NCBI GenBank assembly: GCA_965230225.1
Contig: CBDDKM010000010.1
Location: forward strand, 372,001 to 436,000
Direction: 5' to 3'
Source of the DNA: CALSMU01 sp965230225
GTDB taxonomy: Bacteria > Bacteroidota > Bacteroidia > Flavobacteriales_D > Parvicellaceae
Length of the DNA stretch: 64,000 nt
Below are positions 1 to 9,108 of this stretch, piece after piece. Both the position numbers and the translations under genes were made by a program. Each line of letters starts with the position of its first letter. Positions within the stretch are counted from its first letter, which is position 1. The notes under the pieces were generated by a model that saw nothing but the letters and a program-made list of their open reading frames with translations, ran no database searches and was not told where the DNA came from.

Positions 1-14
1 GCTTAAATTTATTT

Positions 15-887
15 ATGGGAAGCAGAATATTATACTACCTGGTAATCTTACCAATTTCTATCATGCCTTATCCGCTGCTATACTTGCACTCGGATTTTGC
101 CTTTTTAATGATCTATCATGTGGTAGGATACCGTAAAAAGGTGGTATTAAAAAACATTCAGAATTCCTTTCCAGAAAAATCTCCTGAAGAGCACAAGAAA
201 ATTATGCGAAAGTTTTATCGCCACTTTTGTGATCTTATTCTAGAAAGTTTAAAAGGGTTTACCATTTCAAAAAAACAACTGGACAAACGATTCAAATTGA
301 GAAACCCAGAAGTTTCTGATGCCTTTTTTGAAAAAGGTCAAAATTTGGTAATGGTGGGAGGTCACTATAACAACTGGGAAATTTTGGCACTTGGAATTGG
401 TTATCAAATGAAGCACCTTCCAATTGGAATTTACAAACCACTGCACAACAAGTACTTTGACGAAAAAATGAAAAAAACTCGTCAGAGGTTTGGTTTAAAA
501 TTGTGCCCTATGAAAGAGACTAAAGCTCATTTCATGGGAGATCATGGTAAACCTAACGGAATCATCTTTGCCATAGATCAAACTCCTTCTAACACAAAAA
601 AATGCCATTGGATGGAGTTCTTAAATCAGGATACACCAGTGTTTTTTGGGGCTGAAAAGTATGCCAGAGAATTTGATCGACCTGTTATATTCTGCACCAT
701 TCATAAGGTAAAAAGAGGACACTACGAAGCCGAATTGGAAGTCATTACTGACACTCCAAATGAATTGCCTCATGGAGCGATTACAGAAATGAATACCCAA
801 AGATTGGAAAAAGACATTATTGAAAAGCCTGAATATTGGTTGTGGTCCCACAGAAGATGGAAACACAAAAGACCGGAAGGAATTTGA
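15..887 (+). CDS. LpxL/HtrB-type lysophospholipid (lipid A) acyltransferase
   Basis: Product of 290 residues with the layout of the LpxL/HtrB/MsbB family, inner-membrane enzymes that move a fatty acyl chain onto lipid A precursors or related lipids. The N-terminus (about residues 5-36) is hydrophobic and would anchor it. The family HX4E catalytic motif is visible as H117-YNNW-E122, and the C-terminus ends in the usual basic YWLWSHRRWKHKRP block. Length matches the family (about 290-310). The ATG at 15 is at the window edge; the frame is open upstream, so a slightly earlier start cannot be excluded. Substrate is inferred from family only; Bacteroidota also use relatives for aminolipids. Followed by a separate gene after 98 bases. 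Confidence 0.85.
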   Translation: MGSRILYYLVILPISIMPYPLLYLHSDFAFLMIYHVVGYRKKVVLKNIQNSFPEKSPEEHKKIMRKFYRHFCDLILESLKGFTISKKQLDKRFKLRNPEVSDAFFEKGQNLVMVGGHYNNWEILALGIGYQMKHLPIGIYKPLHNKYFDEKMKKTRQRFGLKLCPMKETKAHFMGDHGKPNGIIFAIDQTPSNTKKCHWMEFLNQDTPVFFGAEKYAREFDRPVIFCTIHKVKRGHYEAELEVITDTPNELPHGAITEMNTQRLEKDIIEKPEYWLWSHRRWKHKRPEGI

Positions 888-985
888 TGTTTACTTAGTG
901 AAAAAACCTGTTCCCTTTTCCAACCTTTTCATTTACTAAGCGACATTTATGTAAAAGTTACTGTTTCAGTACCTTACTTAAAAGT

Positions 986-2158
986 ATGCTTATGAAAAAC
1001 CTTGTTCTCTTAATTTCGATCCCCCTCTTACTAATTGGTTGTGCAGGTGAAGAAACCGCAAAACCGGAAGATAAAACAGACACACCTGCTCTGGATTCCA
1101 GGGAAGATGCTCCCACCATAGAACTGGTATTTTGCTTGGATGCCACTGGGAGCATGAGCGGATTGATCCACACCGCTAAAGAGAAAATTTGGGACATTGT
1201 TACCTCCCTGGCTCAATCATCCCCCTCTCCTAACATTAAGCTTGGAATGATTTTTTACCGAGACAAAGGAGATCTATTTGTCACCAAAACTTATCCTTTA
1301 ACACTCGATATTGACAGTATTTACACAGAACTTTTGGCCATCGATGCCGATGGGGGTGGAGATAGTCCTGAGAGTGTTAACCAGGCATTGTACGAAGCAG
1401 TTGAACAAATGAACTGGTCGAAAGATGAAAATGTATACCAAACCATATTTCTTGTTGGAGATTGCCCTCCACACATGGATTACGACGAAGTTCAATACCC
1501 TGAATCATGCAAAAAAGCAAGCGAAAAAGGAATTATCATTAACACCATAAAACTAGGGCTACAATGCCATGAGGCCATCGATCATTTTAAAGCCATGGCA
1601 GAATGTTCTAATGGAGAATATCAACAATTAGGACAAGATGCGGGAGATCAAATCATAGCTACCCCTTACGACGATAGTGTAAACCACTACTCTTATCAGA
1701 TTGATGGCTCCAAAATGTATTATGGTAGCTACGAAGAACAGGAAACCATGTACACTAGAAAAGGTAAAACCATGCAATTGTACATGGATGCATCAGAAAT
1801 TTCTAACTCATCGAGGGCTGCTTATAACACAACCGAAGCGGGTAAAGCCAATTGGTTTGGAGACAATGAACTGGTACAGGACATTATCGAAGAAAAGGTA
1901 AGTTTAGATACACTATCGAAAGAACAATTACCAGCAGAGATGAAAGAACTTACTTCTGAAGAACAAAAACAATATGTGCAGGAAGAAAAGGAAAAACGCG
2001 AATACAACATTGAAAAACTAAAAGAATTCAACCAAAAACGCTCAGAGTTCATTCAAAAAGAGTTGGAAAGTTCAGGCGACACTTCTTCGTTCAGTAAAGA
2101 GATTTTTAAAACCATGCAAAAACAAGCTAAAGAAGAAGGTGTAATTATTGGAAAATAA
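986..2158 (+). CDS. VWA-domain lipoprotein
   Basis: Probable lipoprotein of 390 residues. The start is followed by a lipoprotein signal with lipobox LIGC (Cys19), so the mature protein would be lipid-anchored in the envelope. Residues about 45-235 form a von Willebrand factor A domain: the MIDAS motif is DATGSMS at residues 52-58, and DGGGDSPESV follows about 70 residues later, as is common in bacterial VWA proteins. The remainder is Glu/Lys-rich and helical (about 300-390). A second in-frame ATG at 992 gives a more typical MKN lipoprotein start. Partner unknown; VWA domains usually bind protein ligands through a divalent metal. It stands alone between an acyltransferase and a convergent protease gene. 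Confidence 0.8.
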   Translation: MLMKNLVLLISIPLLLIGCAGEETAKPEDKTDTPALDSREDAPTIELVFCLDATGSMSGLIHTAKEKIWDIVTSLAQSSPSPNIKLGMIFYRDKGDLFVTKTYPLTLDIDSIYTELLAIDADGGGDSPESVNQALYEAVEQMNWSKDENVYQTIFLVGDCPPHMDYDEVQYPESCKKASEKGIIINTIKLGLQCHEAIDHFKAMAECSNGEYQQLGQDAGDQIIATPYDDSVNHYSYQIDGSKMYYGSYEEQETMYTRKGKTMQLYMDASEISNSSRAAYNTTEAGKANWFGDNELVQDIIEEKVSLDTLSKEQLPAEMKELTSEEQKQYVQEEKEKREYNIEKLKEFNQKRSEFIQKELESSGDTSSFSKEIFKTMQKQAKEEGVIIGK

Positions 2159-2160
2159 TG

Positions 2161-2198
2161 CAGGGGCTCGAACGTCATTACAACCGTTCAAACCCCTG
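2161..2198. terminator. Bidirectional hairpin between convergent genes
   Basis: Stem CAGGGG (2161-2166) with CCCCTG (2193-2198), and an inner stem GAACG/CGTTC, lying in the 54-base gap between the ends of the VWA lipoprotein gene and the protease gene. Flanks are AT-rich but there is no clean T run, so it is a likely shared terminator rather than a textbook one. Confidence 0.5.
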
Positions 2199-2212
2199 TG
2201 TTGACACATTAT

Positions 2213-3793
2213 TTATTTGCTATGATAAATCGATAATTTCTTTGTTACAATTTGGCCTTCTGTCTTTAGAGACAATAGGTAAATTCCTTCGGTTAATGAA
2301 GAGACATTAACATTGATCTTTGATTGATTATTTTCAATTGGCATTAACAATACTGGCTGCCCCAACATATTGGTTAATACTAATTCTGAATAGTTTTCAC
2401 TACCCGTAAGAATCACAACGTTTTGGTCCGAAGGGTTAGGATAAAATTCAAAATCCAGCTCTACAGGGTCGTTTATTGACAATGCATATGGATCATATCC
2501 ATCCATTATTTCGGTTGCTGTTCCTCCTGCTGCATTTGGGTCCAACCAATCTTCCAATCGATTAGAACTGGATGATCCACTCCAGGATGTACTTATTTTT
2601 CCATATTCATCCCATTCATCATTACCACAAGCTGCCCAACCTCCGTATAGTTGTCCTACAATTCGTTGGTTCTGATCGTATAATGGCGATCCGGAAGAAC
2701 CTCCTTCAGTCGTTCCATCATCCCAATCCAATACTCTCCAATAGTTTCCTGAATTCTGAGCAGGATCATTGTCCCATGAAATTTTCTTCACATCTCCAGA
2801 CGGATGATGAATTCCAACTTGCTCTGTAGGAGTATCACCTGTATTGTCCCATCCGCTATACCATGCTCCATAGCTTGCCGGCGGAACATTATCTAACTCT
2901 AATAAAGCAAAATCCGAAGCTGCATTATTTGCTCTAACCGTACTACCGGAAACAGATTGACTTAAATTTCCATCTTGCGAGGGAGAACACTGAGGACATT
3001 CATAATTAAAATAAAATACCCAGGTTGCTTCTGAACCAGTTAAACAATGGTCTGCCGTTAAAAAATAAGGAGTATCGTCTAAAGTTGTATTTCCTATCAT
3101 GGAACCGGAGCACCATCTGGTTCCATCCGCCAGGGTAATCATACAAACACTCTTAATTTGGTTTTCCCAACCGGCACTTTCTGGGCAAACCACATTGTTG
3201 TTACACGATCCAGAGCTACCAAATGCCTTAGTCATACTAAACACTCCTCTAAAATCGTGAGCTACAGTACGAATACTCACGAGCCCGTGTCCTGAAGCAA
3301 CAGCAGGCTCGAAGTATTCAACCACCACTTTGTCTCCACGAACTGGGGTTGTTCCCAGTTGTAGATGTTTCTTATTATTTTTTTCGGTAAAAGCACCGAT
3401 ATATTCTTTATTGTCTGGATTATAAATGAACAGCTTTGCATCTTTCGGTAAATGAAACTGGTCAAATGTTAGGTTCAATGACTTAGCTCCCTCCGATAAT
3501 ATTTGAAGTCTCCATAAACGATCTCCATTGGGCAATACTTCCCATTGTCCACTGTTATTTAAATTAAAATTAACTGCTTGTGGAACTGCAAATTGTAAAG
3601 CCTTATGAGGATCTCCAGAAGTTGTTTTTTCCAACCATTCCTGATTGTTTACCTCTTCAAGGATATTGATTTCATACAGTGGGTCCAACTGTTCTTTATG
3701 TTGGAAAGAATAAGGTTGCCCACCCTCACTAATTTGAGCGTTAACACTCACTGAGGACAAGAACAATAGACTTAATAATATTTCTCTTTTCAT
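2213..3793 (-). CDS. T9SS-exported lysyl-endopeptidase-like serine protease
   Basis: Secreted protease precursor of 526 residues: signal peptide (1-20, ending VNAQ), propeptide (about 21-195), chymotrypsin-fold protease (about 196-430) and type A T9SS sorting domain (about 448-526, beginning FYPNPSD). Catalytic triad visible: H249 in TADHC, D294 in SDFALLEL, S368 in GGSSGSP. The stretch around DEYGKISTSWSG...RLEDWLDP closely resembles Achromobacter protease I (lysyl endopeptidase), including the Asp (D395) at the position that dictates Lys specificity there, so cleavage after lysine is likely. Cysteines at 197, 203, 217, 228 and 250 suggest disulfides. Expected to be carried across the outer membrane by T9SS and anchored or released. 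Monocistronic. Confidence 0.88.
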   Translation of the reverse strand: MKREILLSLLFLSSVSVNAQISEGGQPYSFQHKEQLDPLYEINILEEVNNQEWLEKTTSGDPHKALQFAVPQAVNFNLNNSGQWEVLPNGDRLWRLQILSEGAKSLNLTFDQFHLPKDAKLFIYNPDNKEYIGAFTEKNNKKHLQLGTTPVRGDKVVVEYFEPAVASGHGLVSIRTVAHDFRGVFSMTKAFGSSGSCNNNVVCPESAGWENQIKSVCMITLADGTRWCSGSMIGNTTLDDTPYFLTADHCLTGSEATWVFYFNYECPQCSPSQDGNLSQSVSGSTVRANNAASDFALLELDNVPPASYGAWYSGWDNTGDTPTEQVGIHHPSGDVKKISWDNDPAQNSGNYWRVLDWDDGTTEGGSSGSPLYDQNQRIVGQLYGGWAACGNDEWDEYGKISTSWSGSSSSNRLEDWLDPNAAGGTATEIMDGYDPYALSINDPVELDFEFYPNPSDQNVVILTGSENYSELVLTNMLGQPVLLMPIENNQSKINVNVSSLTEGIYLLSLKTEGQIVTKKLSIYHSK

Positions 3794-4089
3794 TTGTATA
3801 GGTTGTTTCTACAAAACAATACTGCCCCTGCCCCAGTAGACATTATGCCTCTGGAATTAGCCATAGCTTAGATAATTTTAACGTGGTCTGTCAAAAAACC
3901 TTTAGTCGAATAGGGTGTGTTCGGGTTTTCTAACGAATAAAATCGATCTGCACCACCACTTGCAGATTCGTAGTTTATTATAACTACTCTAAAAACAACA
4001 GCAATTTTATTTCGTTGCCCAGCAGTTTTTCAAAAAAAAGAAGAATTATTGTAATCCTAACGATTAACAAGTTGTGAAATATTTTGAAT
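3794..4089. other. Intergenic stretch with a perfect inverted repeat
   Basis: 296 bases upstream of the protease gene and downstream of the small lipoprotein gene. No ORF or RNA gene recognised. It holds a perfect inverted repeat ATCTGCA (3946-3952)/TGCAGAT (3961-3967) with an 8-base loop and no following T run on either strand. It could be an operator for the protease gene or part of a weak terminator. Confidence 0.4.
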
Positions 4090-4560
4090 CTAATATTTAT
4101 ACTCCAACTTATTGTCTGTGGTATTGAACCTAAGAATAACCGAATAGTCCTTGTCTTTTCCAGTCATTCTAACGGTTTTCAAGTCAAACTTTCTGGTCTC
4201 GGTAATTAGGGCTTTACACATGTCTCCATTGTTTTCATGTTCAATAATCAACCTCAATTGAGGTGGGTTTGACTTCATATAGTTCCCATCAGTTTTCACA
4301 GAGAAATCATGATCGTTACAACCTCCCGAATACTGAACATCTACCTCCAATACATCTCCAACGATTCTCAAATCTTTTAATTTGAAAGGGTCAGATGTTT
4401 CAGGCAACGTATACCCTTTAATCACTTCCACCTTTTTAAGAGTGTCCATTGCCACCGGCTTTTCGGTTTCTTCCGAGTTACTTGCAGTAGGCTTGGAGTT
4501 TTTACACGAAACGGTTAGTAGTACGACTAAAGACAGGATGGTTATAACAGTTGTTTTCAT
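4090..4560 (-). CDS. Small hypothetical lipoprotein
   Basis: 156 residues beginning with a lipoprotein signal, lipobox LTVSC at Cys19, then a Ser/Thr/Glu-rich linker (about 20-45) and a compact domain (about 55-156). The domain contains YSGGCNDHDF (about 87-96) and a second Cys near NGDMCKALI, so a disulfide between the two is plausible. I recognise this YSGGCxxHxF pattern from uncharacterised Bacteroidota lipoproteins but not a function. Envelope location is inferred from the lipobox. Monocistronic, followed by a 296-base gap. Confidence 0.75.
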   Translation of the reverse strand: MKTTVITILSLVVLLTVSCKNSKPTASNSEETEKPVAMDTLKKVEVIKGYTLPETSDPFKLKDLRIVGDVLEVDVQYSGGCNDHDFSVKTDGNYMKSNPPQLRLIIEHENNGDMCKALITETRKFDLKTVRMTGKDKDYSVILRFNTTDNKLEYKY

Positions 4561-4691
4561 AATCTATGATTTTATTTCTCTACTGGAATAAATGTGCCAA
4601 ATTGAATTTATTTACAGATTAACTAATTTCCTCTTCGTTGCTTTTATCAAAACTAAACTCAACATACACTCTATGAATGCTAGTTGTTAAG

Positions 4692-5672
4692 TTAATTTTG
4701 ATCCGGAGTAAAATGCATCAATAAATGAAAATGACTTCCTTTCTTAATGGTATATCTCCCATCCAATTGACTAGTGATTAATGAATCAACTAATTTTAGA
4801 CCCAAAGATGGTATCGACTCAAGATTGTACTCTTCAGGAATTCCTTTACCATTGTCGGAATAGCTTAAACCAATCTCATTTTCTTGTTTTTCAATACTAA
4901 TTACAATTTCAACATCTTCTTTATCACCATGCTTAATAGAGTTAGATATCAACTCATTCAGAATTAAACCAAAAACAACCGTATCATCCAGACTAATCTC
5001 AAAATCAGCATCGATGTTCAGCTTAAAATAATTCCCTGATGTTTGGTATAAAAAACAGATTTTCTCCAGATAATCTCCTAGTTTAATTCGATCCAGGTTT
5101 TCCGACCTGCACAATACCGTATGTACTTCTGCCATGGTATAGAGTCTATTTTTAATCTCATCTAAACCAACTTTTAATTCCTGATTATCGCTAGCTCTTG
5201 CCTGAAGGTTGATCAAGCTAATTACTGTTTGCAAATTGTTTTTTACTCGGTGGTAAATCTCTTTTATCAGTAATTCTTTTTCTCTTACGGTAGACTTTAA
5301 GAATTCTTCGTATTCCTTTTGTTGAGTGATGTCTGTGGAAATAATAATGGCTAGCCTCCCCTGCTCTTTACCATTAACAGGAACCAACTTCGCTCTCCAC
5401 CAGGTACTCCCCATTGCCTTATGTTCAAATTCATTGGGTTTATTATTCTCCAAGGTATCTCTCAACAAGTCTCCATACAACACCCGATGTTCCTCTGGTA
5501 AATAGTCAAAAGAACTTGTTTCAATTACAGAGTAATAAGTAAGTTCACCAAAGGTTCGGTTAATGTATTTGATCACCCCTTCTTTATCCACAATCATGAT
5601 GGTATCAGGACTGTTTTCTGCAATTAGGTGAACATACGAATCGATTATGCCGAGCTGACTTACTTTTTTCAT
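4692..5672 (-). CDS. PAS-domain sensor histidine kinase (HisKA_2 family)
   Basis: 326-residue soluble kinase without membrane segments. Residues about 12-118 form a PAS domain (DTIMIVDKEGVIKYIN...DITQQKEYEE), followed by the HisKA_2 dimerisation/phosphoacceptor helix EIYHRVKNNLQ with H141, and an ATPase domain (about 225-322) with the N box LNELISNSIKH (239-248) and G box DNGKG (273-277). HisKA_2 kinases autophosphorylate the His and pass phosphate to a response regulator; none is encoded nearby, so the partner is elsewhere. It is transcribed away from a second HisKA_2 kinase gene across a 175-base gap, and the two may share regulation or partner. The cytoplasmic PAS suggests an internal cue such as redox state, but this is not visible. 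Confidence 0.9.
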   Translation of the reverse strand: MKKVSQLGIIDSYVHLIAENSPDTIMIVDKEGVIKYINRTFGELTYYSVIETSSFDYLPEEHRVLYGDLLRDTLENNKPNEFEHKAMGSTWWRAKLVPVNGKEQGRLAIIISTDITQQKEYEEFLKSTVREKELLIKEIYHRVKNNLQTVISLINLQARASDNQELKVGLDEIKNRLYTMAEVHTVLCRSENLDRIKLGDYLEKICFLYQTSGNYFKLNIDADFEISLDDTVVFGLILNELISNSIKHGDKEDVEIVISIEKQENEIGLSYSDNGKGIPEEYNLESIPSLGLKLVDSLITSQLDGRYTIKKGSHFHLLMHFTPDQN

Positions 5673-5847
5673 TTCCGATGGAAATATAGTTCATCGAACA
5701 ATAAAAATGAAATGAAAAGCGTCAATATTGCATCATAATTTATCGTTTTCCAATTATTGATTAAATCTGTTTTTTTGCTTTATATTATTCACCGTAAATG
5801 GATTAATATTTTTTTTTAGTACATTTATTATTAAGCACTTAACTAAT

Positions 5848-7650
5848 TTGATCCGGAACACCCTAAATATTTTCCTGATCCTTTTTACCGTACACATCTC
5901 CTTTGGACAGGAGCATGGTAACTGGGAGAACTATAACTATGATCGATTAATTGAACTGGCCATTGATTACCAGAATATTGATCAGGATAGCGCTATAATG
6001 TTTGCTCAAAAAGCGGTAGACATTTCTAAGGATGATTCAGAAAACAAAGCCAAAGCATTTGGTCGGTTATCACAATCCTACCGAAGTAAAGGAAATTACG
6101 ACCTGGCCTCTGTATACAGCATTAAAGCTTTAGAACTTTACGAAGATCTGGACCATTACTATGGTATGGGAGATACTTATTGCTCTTTGGGTAATTTAAG
6201 TGTTGCAAAACAAGACAACGATAAAGGGAGAGAATACTACAACCTGGCAAAGGAAATAAGTGCTAAACACGACCTGCAAAAGATTGGAGTATTGGCAGAA
6301 ATTGGTATTGGTAACTGTTACTATTACGATGGGGAAATAGAAATAGCAAAAGAAAACTATTTGGCTGCGCTGGATTTACTGGGAAGTGAAAAAACTCAGT
6401 CTGCCGAAGTAATGGCGGGTCTTTTCATCAACCTTGGAAACATCGCTTATTTTGAAGATGATTACTCGGGGGCCATTTCCTATTATGAAGAAGGGAAGTC
6501 AGTTTATGAAAGATTAGGACACAACAAAGGATTATCCCTGGCACTCTACAACATAGGAAACAACTATCTGGAATTGGGTACTTATGACTCCTCCATTTAC
6601 TACTTTGAACAAAGCTTAAAAGTGGCAGAAGATATTGGTAGCATTGAAGACATTATGTATGCCTACTACGGTATCAAAGTGAGCTATTTCGAAGATAAAG
6701 ATTACAAGAATGCCTATCATTATGCAGAACTGCATCATGAGTATCAGGATAGTCTTTACCAACTGGAAGAGAAGAAAAATGCCGACCAGTTAGCGGTTAT
6801 TTACGATACCAAAAAGAACAACGAAAAACTTACTCAGCAAAACGAAGAACTCCAACAAGCTTATGATGACATGGCTGCTGAGGAGGAGTTTAACTCTGTA
6901 CTGATTAATATTCTGATTTTCCTTGGGGTGGCACTTTCTATGTTTTTAATATCCTTTTATCAGATTAAAAGAAAAAACAGAACCATACAATTGCAAAACG
7001 AGAGGATCAAGAATAAGAACAATACCATTGACAAGACACTAAAGGAAAAGGAACTCTTGCTAAAAGAAATTCATCACCGGGTAAAGAATAACCTCCAGAT
7101 GATTTCGAGCTTGCTTAACCTTCAGACTTACTCTCTAAAAAATGATTTTGCCATCAAAGCTTTAAACGATAGTAAAAATAGAGTTCAAGCCATTGCTTTG
7201 GTTCACAAGAAACTATATCAGGATGATAATATTAGTGAAGTAAACTTACACGAATACGTTTCGGATTTGATCGACTTTATTGGCAATCGAGACATTAATA
7301 ATTACCCCATTACATATACCATTAACATTGGAGAAATATTGGTAAATACCGATACAGCTGTTCCACTTGGATTAATCATTACCGAACTCATCAGTAATTC
7401 AATGAAACACGCTTTCTCCAACGAAGAAAACTGCAACATTACCATATCCATTACTCTGGACAAAACTGAAGGAGTAATCCTGGAATTTTCAGATAATGGT
7501 AAAGGACTTCCAGATAACCTGGACCTGGAGAACCTCGATTCTCTTGGATTTGAAATCATCAATACTTTAATCGAACAGCTTCACGGAAACATGCTAATCG
7601 ATACTTCCCAGGGAACTCAATTTAAAATCAGTCTAAAAAGAGCTGTTTAA
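5848..7650 (+). CDS. TPR sensor histidine kinase (HisKA_2 family)
   Basis: Membrane kinase of 600 residues: signal peptide (1-21), periplasmic tetratricopeptide repeats (about 25-300), coiled coil (about 305-340), one membrane segment (about 349-368), second coiled coil (370-400), HisKA_2 phosphoacceptor EIHHRVKNNLQ (H410) and an ATPase domain with LIITELISNSMKH and DNGKG (about 500-600). The start is TTG at 5848; upstream the frame has no ATG, and this TTG sits directly before an MIRNTLNIF-type signal peptide, so I accept it. Phosphate would go to a regulator (often LytTR type in Bacteroidota, by general knowledge) not encoded here. The TPR sensor presumably reads a protein or peptide outside the inner membrane. 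Ends 20 bases from a convergent gene. Confidence 0.88.
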   Translation: MIRNTLNIFLILFTVHISFGQEHGNWENYNYDRLIELAIDYQNIDQDSAIMFAQKAVDISKDDSENKAKAFGRLSQSYRSKGNYDLASVYSIKALELYEDLDHYYGMGDTYCSLGNLSVAKQDNDKGREYYNLAKEISAKHDLQKIGVLAEIGIGNCYYYDGEIEIAKENYLAALDLLGSEKTQSAEVMAGLFINLGNIAYFEDDYSGAISYYEEGKSVYERLGHNKGLSLALYNIGNNYLELGTYDSSIYYFEQSLKVAEDIGSIEDIMYAYYGIKVSYFEDKDYKNAYHYAELHHEYQDSLYQLEEKKNADQLAVIYDTKKNNEKLTQQNEELQQAYDDMAAEEEFNSVLINILIFLGVALSMFLISFYQIKRKNRTIQLQNERIKNKNNTIDKTLKEKELLLKEIHHRVKNNLQMISSLLNLQTYSLKNDFAIKALNDSKNRVQAIALVHKKLYQDDNISEVNLHEYVSDLIDFIGNRDINNYPITYTINIGEILVNTDTAVPLGLIITELISNSMKHAFSNEENCNITISITLDKTEGVILEFSDNGKGLPDNLDLENLDSLGFEIINTLIEQLHGNMLIDTSQGTQFKISLKRAV

Positions 7651-7670
7651 ATATTCCTTATTCCCTTACA

Positions 7671-8981
7671 CTAAAGTCTTTGCCTATACAAGTGCTGAAA
7701 TTCGAAATCGTAAGGCTTTCTAAACAGGTAGTAGGCCACTTTGTTTTTTACCTTTAACTCCTTAACAAAAGTATTTTCTTCTAGTTCCATTTTCTTAACG
7801 ATGTTGCCATTTTTTGCATCTATTTGATGCAAGGAGGTTATTCCGTTTATAACACACTCTGCATAAAAGTCACCGGTTACCAAATCCTGATGGATTTGAT
7901 TGTTCCACCCTATTAATTTCTGATGTTTTAATGGAAACGTTCTCATCTCCATTCCCTGCATGCTAAACACTCTCCCCACCTCGTTTAAATGATCAAACAA
8001 CACTAAACTGTCGTTCATTTCGAACAATGGGTGATATACTGGCTTAGACAAAATCGATTTATAAAAGGATATGGATTCGAACAAATCTCTTCCTGCATGT
8101 ACTTGTTGTTTAGTCTCTCCCAGTTTATCTGCCCCCATGCTTCTTAATCTTGAATTTTCCTGCAATTGAGTAGCAGCAAAATACTCGCTTTGTTCGTCAC
8201 GAACCCGATGTAAATACTCCTTTTTCCTTTTTGTTTTAGAATACATTGAATACAAAACAGATTGGTTATGTGGACCGTATTCTTTTAACACCATAGCAGC
8301 ATCTGTTTCCAGCACACAAGCTTGAAGTACTTGCTGATACAACTGTTCCGGAACAACATTTACCAGCTCAATATCTTCTGTAGAAAATGCCAATTGGTAG
8401 ACACTGTCTACTGACTTGATGTGAATGTTACCCATGCAATCTTTAATTAGTGACTTTGGTTTTACCCTTTTGAATCCTTTCTGAATTAGCATCTCGTTTT
8501 GCATGTTCATCCACCTTATCTCATAATCTCTTCGTTCTTTTACGAGTAACACTACGGATGTATCCAATAATTCATAATCCAATACAGAAGTAAGAGGCTG
8601 TTTGTATACGATTTCGAACCCTTTATCGGAAAGTTCAAATGGCCTTAATTGATTCACTTTTTGGTTCAACACCACATCTACTCGCAAGGCATTATCTTTT
8701 TCGAAAGCTGCTTTGGGCACATTATAGCCATAGGTGTGGAAACCAATATGAGAAAAGGTAATTCTCTCTGGTCTTTCACGTAAATAAACAGAATAGAATC
8801 CGGTAGAGTCCGTAGTGGTACTACCGCGTTTACCGGATACTTTAATCTTTACATCCGGTATGGGAGATCCATCCTCTCCCTGAACGACTCCTCTTAAAAA
8901 ATAACGCTCAAATTCCTGAGCCATTGAAGCAGTGGAAATTCCAAAGAAGAAGGTAAAAGCTAGTAAAAATTGATATCTCAT
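7671..8981 (-). CDS. Exported protein with carboxypeptidase-regulatory-like domain
   Basis: 436-residue secreted protein. Signal peptide ends near STASMAQ; residues about 25-105 are a CarboxypepD_reg-like beta-sandwich (LRGVVQGEDGSPIPDVKIKVSG...TDSTGFYSVYL), a fold common at the N-terminus of Bacteroidota outer-membrane proteins. The rest (about 110-436) does not look like a TonB receptor barrel and contains WD/propeller-like short strands; I do not recognise it. I start at the ATG at 8981 because the 20-codon upstream extension begins with TTG and lies before a clear signal peptide. No sorting domain is seen at the C-terminus. Function unknown; periplasmic or outer-membrane location inferred. 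Confidence 0.75.
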   Translation of the reverse strand: MRYQFLLAFTFFFGISTASMAQEFERYFLRGVVQGEDGSPIPDVKIKVSGKRGSTTTDSTGFYSVYLRERPERITFSHIGFHTYGYNVPKAAFEKDNALRVDVVLNQKVNQLRPFELSDKGFEIVYKQPLTSVLDYELLDTSVVLLVKERRDYEIRWMNMQNEMLIQKGFKRVKPKSLIKDCMGNIHIKSVDSVYQLAFSTEDIELVNVVPEQLYQQVLQACVLETDAAMVLKEYGPHNQSVLYSMYSKTKRKKEYLHRVRDEQSEYFAATQLQENSRLRSMGADKLGETKQQVHAGRDLFESISFYKSILSKPVYHPLFEMNDSLVLFDHLNEVGRVFSMQGMEMRTFPLKHQKLIGWNNQIHQDLVTGDFYAECVINGITSLHQIDAKNGNIVKKMELEENTFVKELKVKNKVAYYLFRKPYDFEFQHLYRQRL

Positions 8982-9108
8982 ATGGGAGTTTTTTTCCAAT
9001 TTACCCCCAATAGGATTTTTGATCAAGTGTTGATTCACCAACGGTCAATCAAACCTTCCAAAACACATAGACTTAAGGCATTATCCAAGCCTCTTAATTA
9101 TTTTAAGG

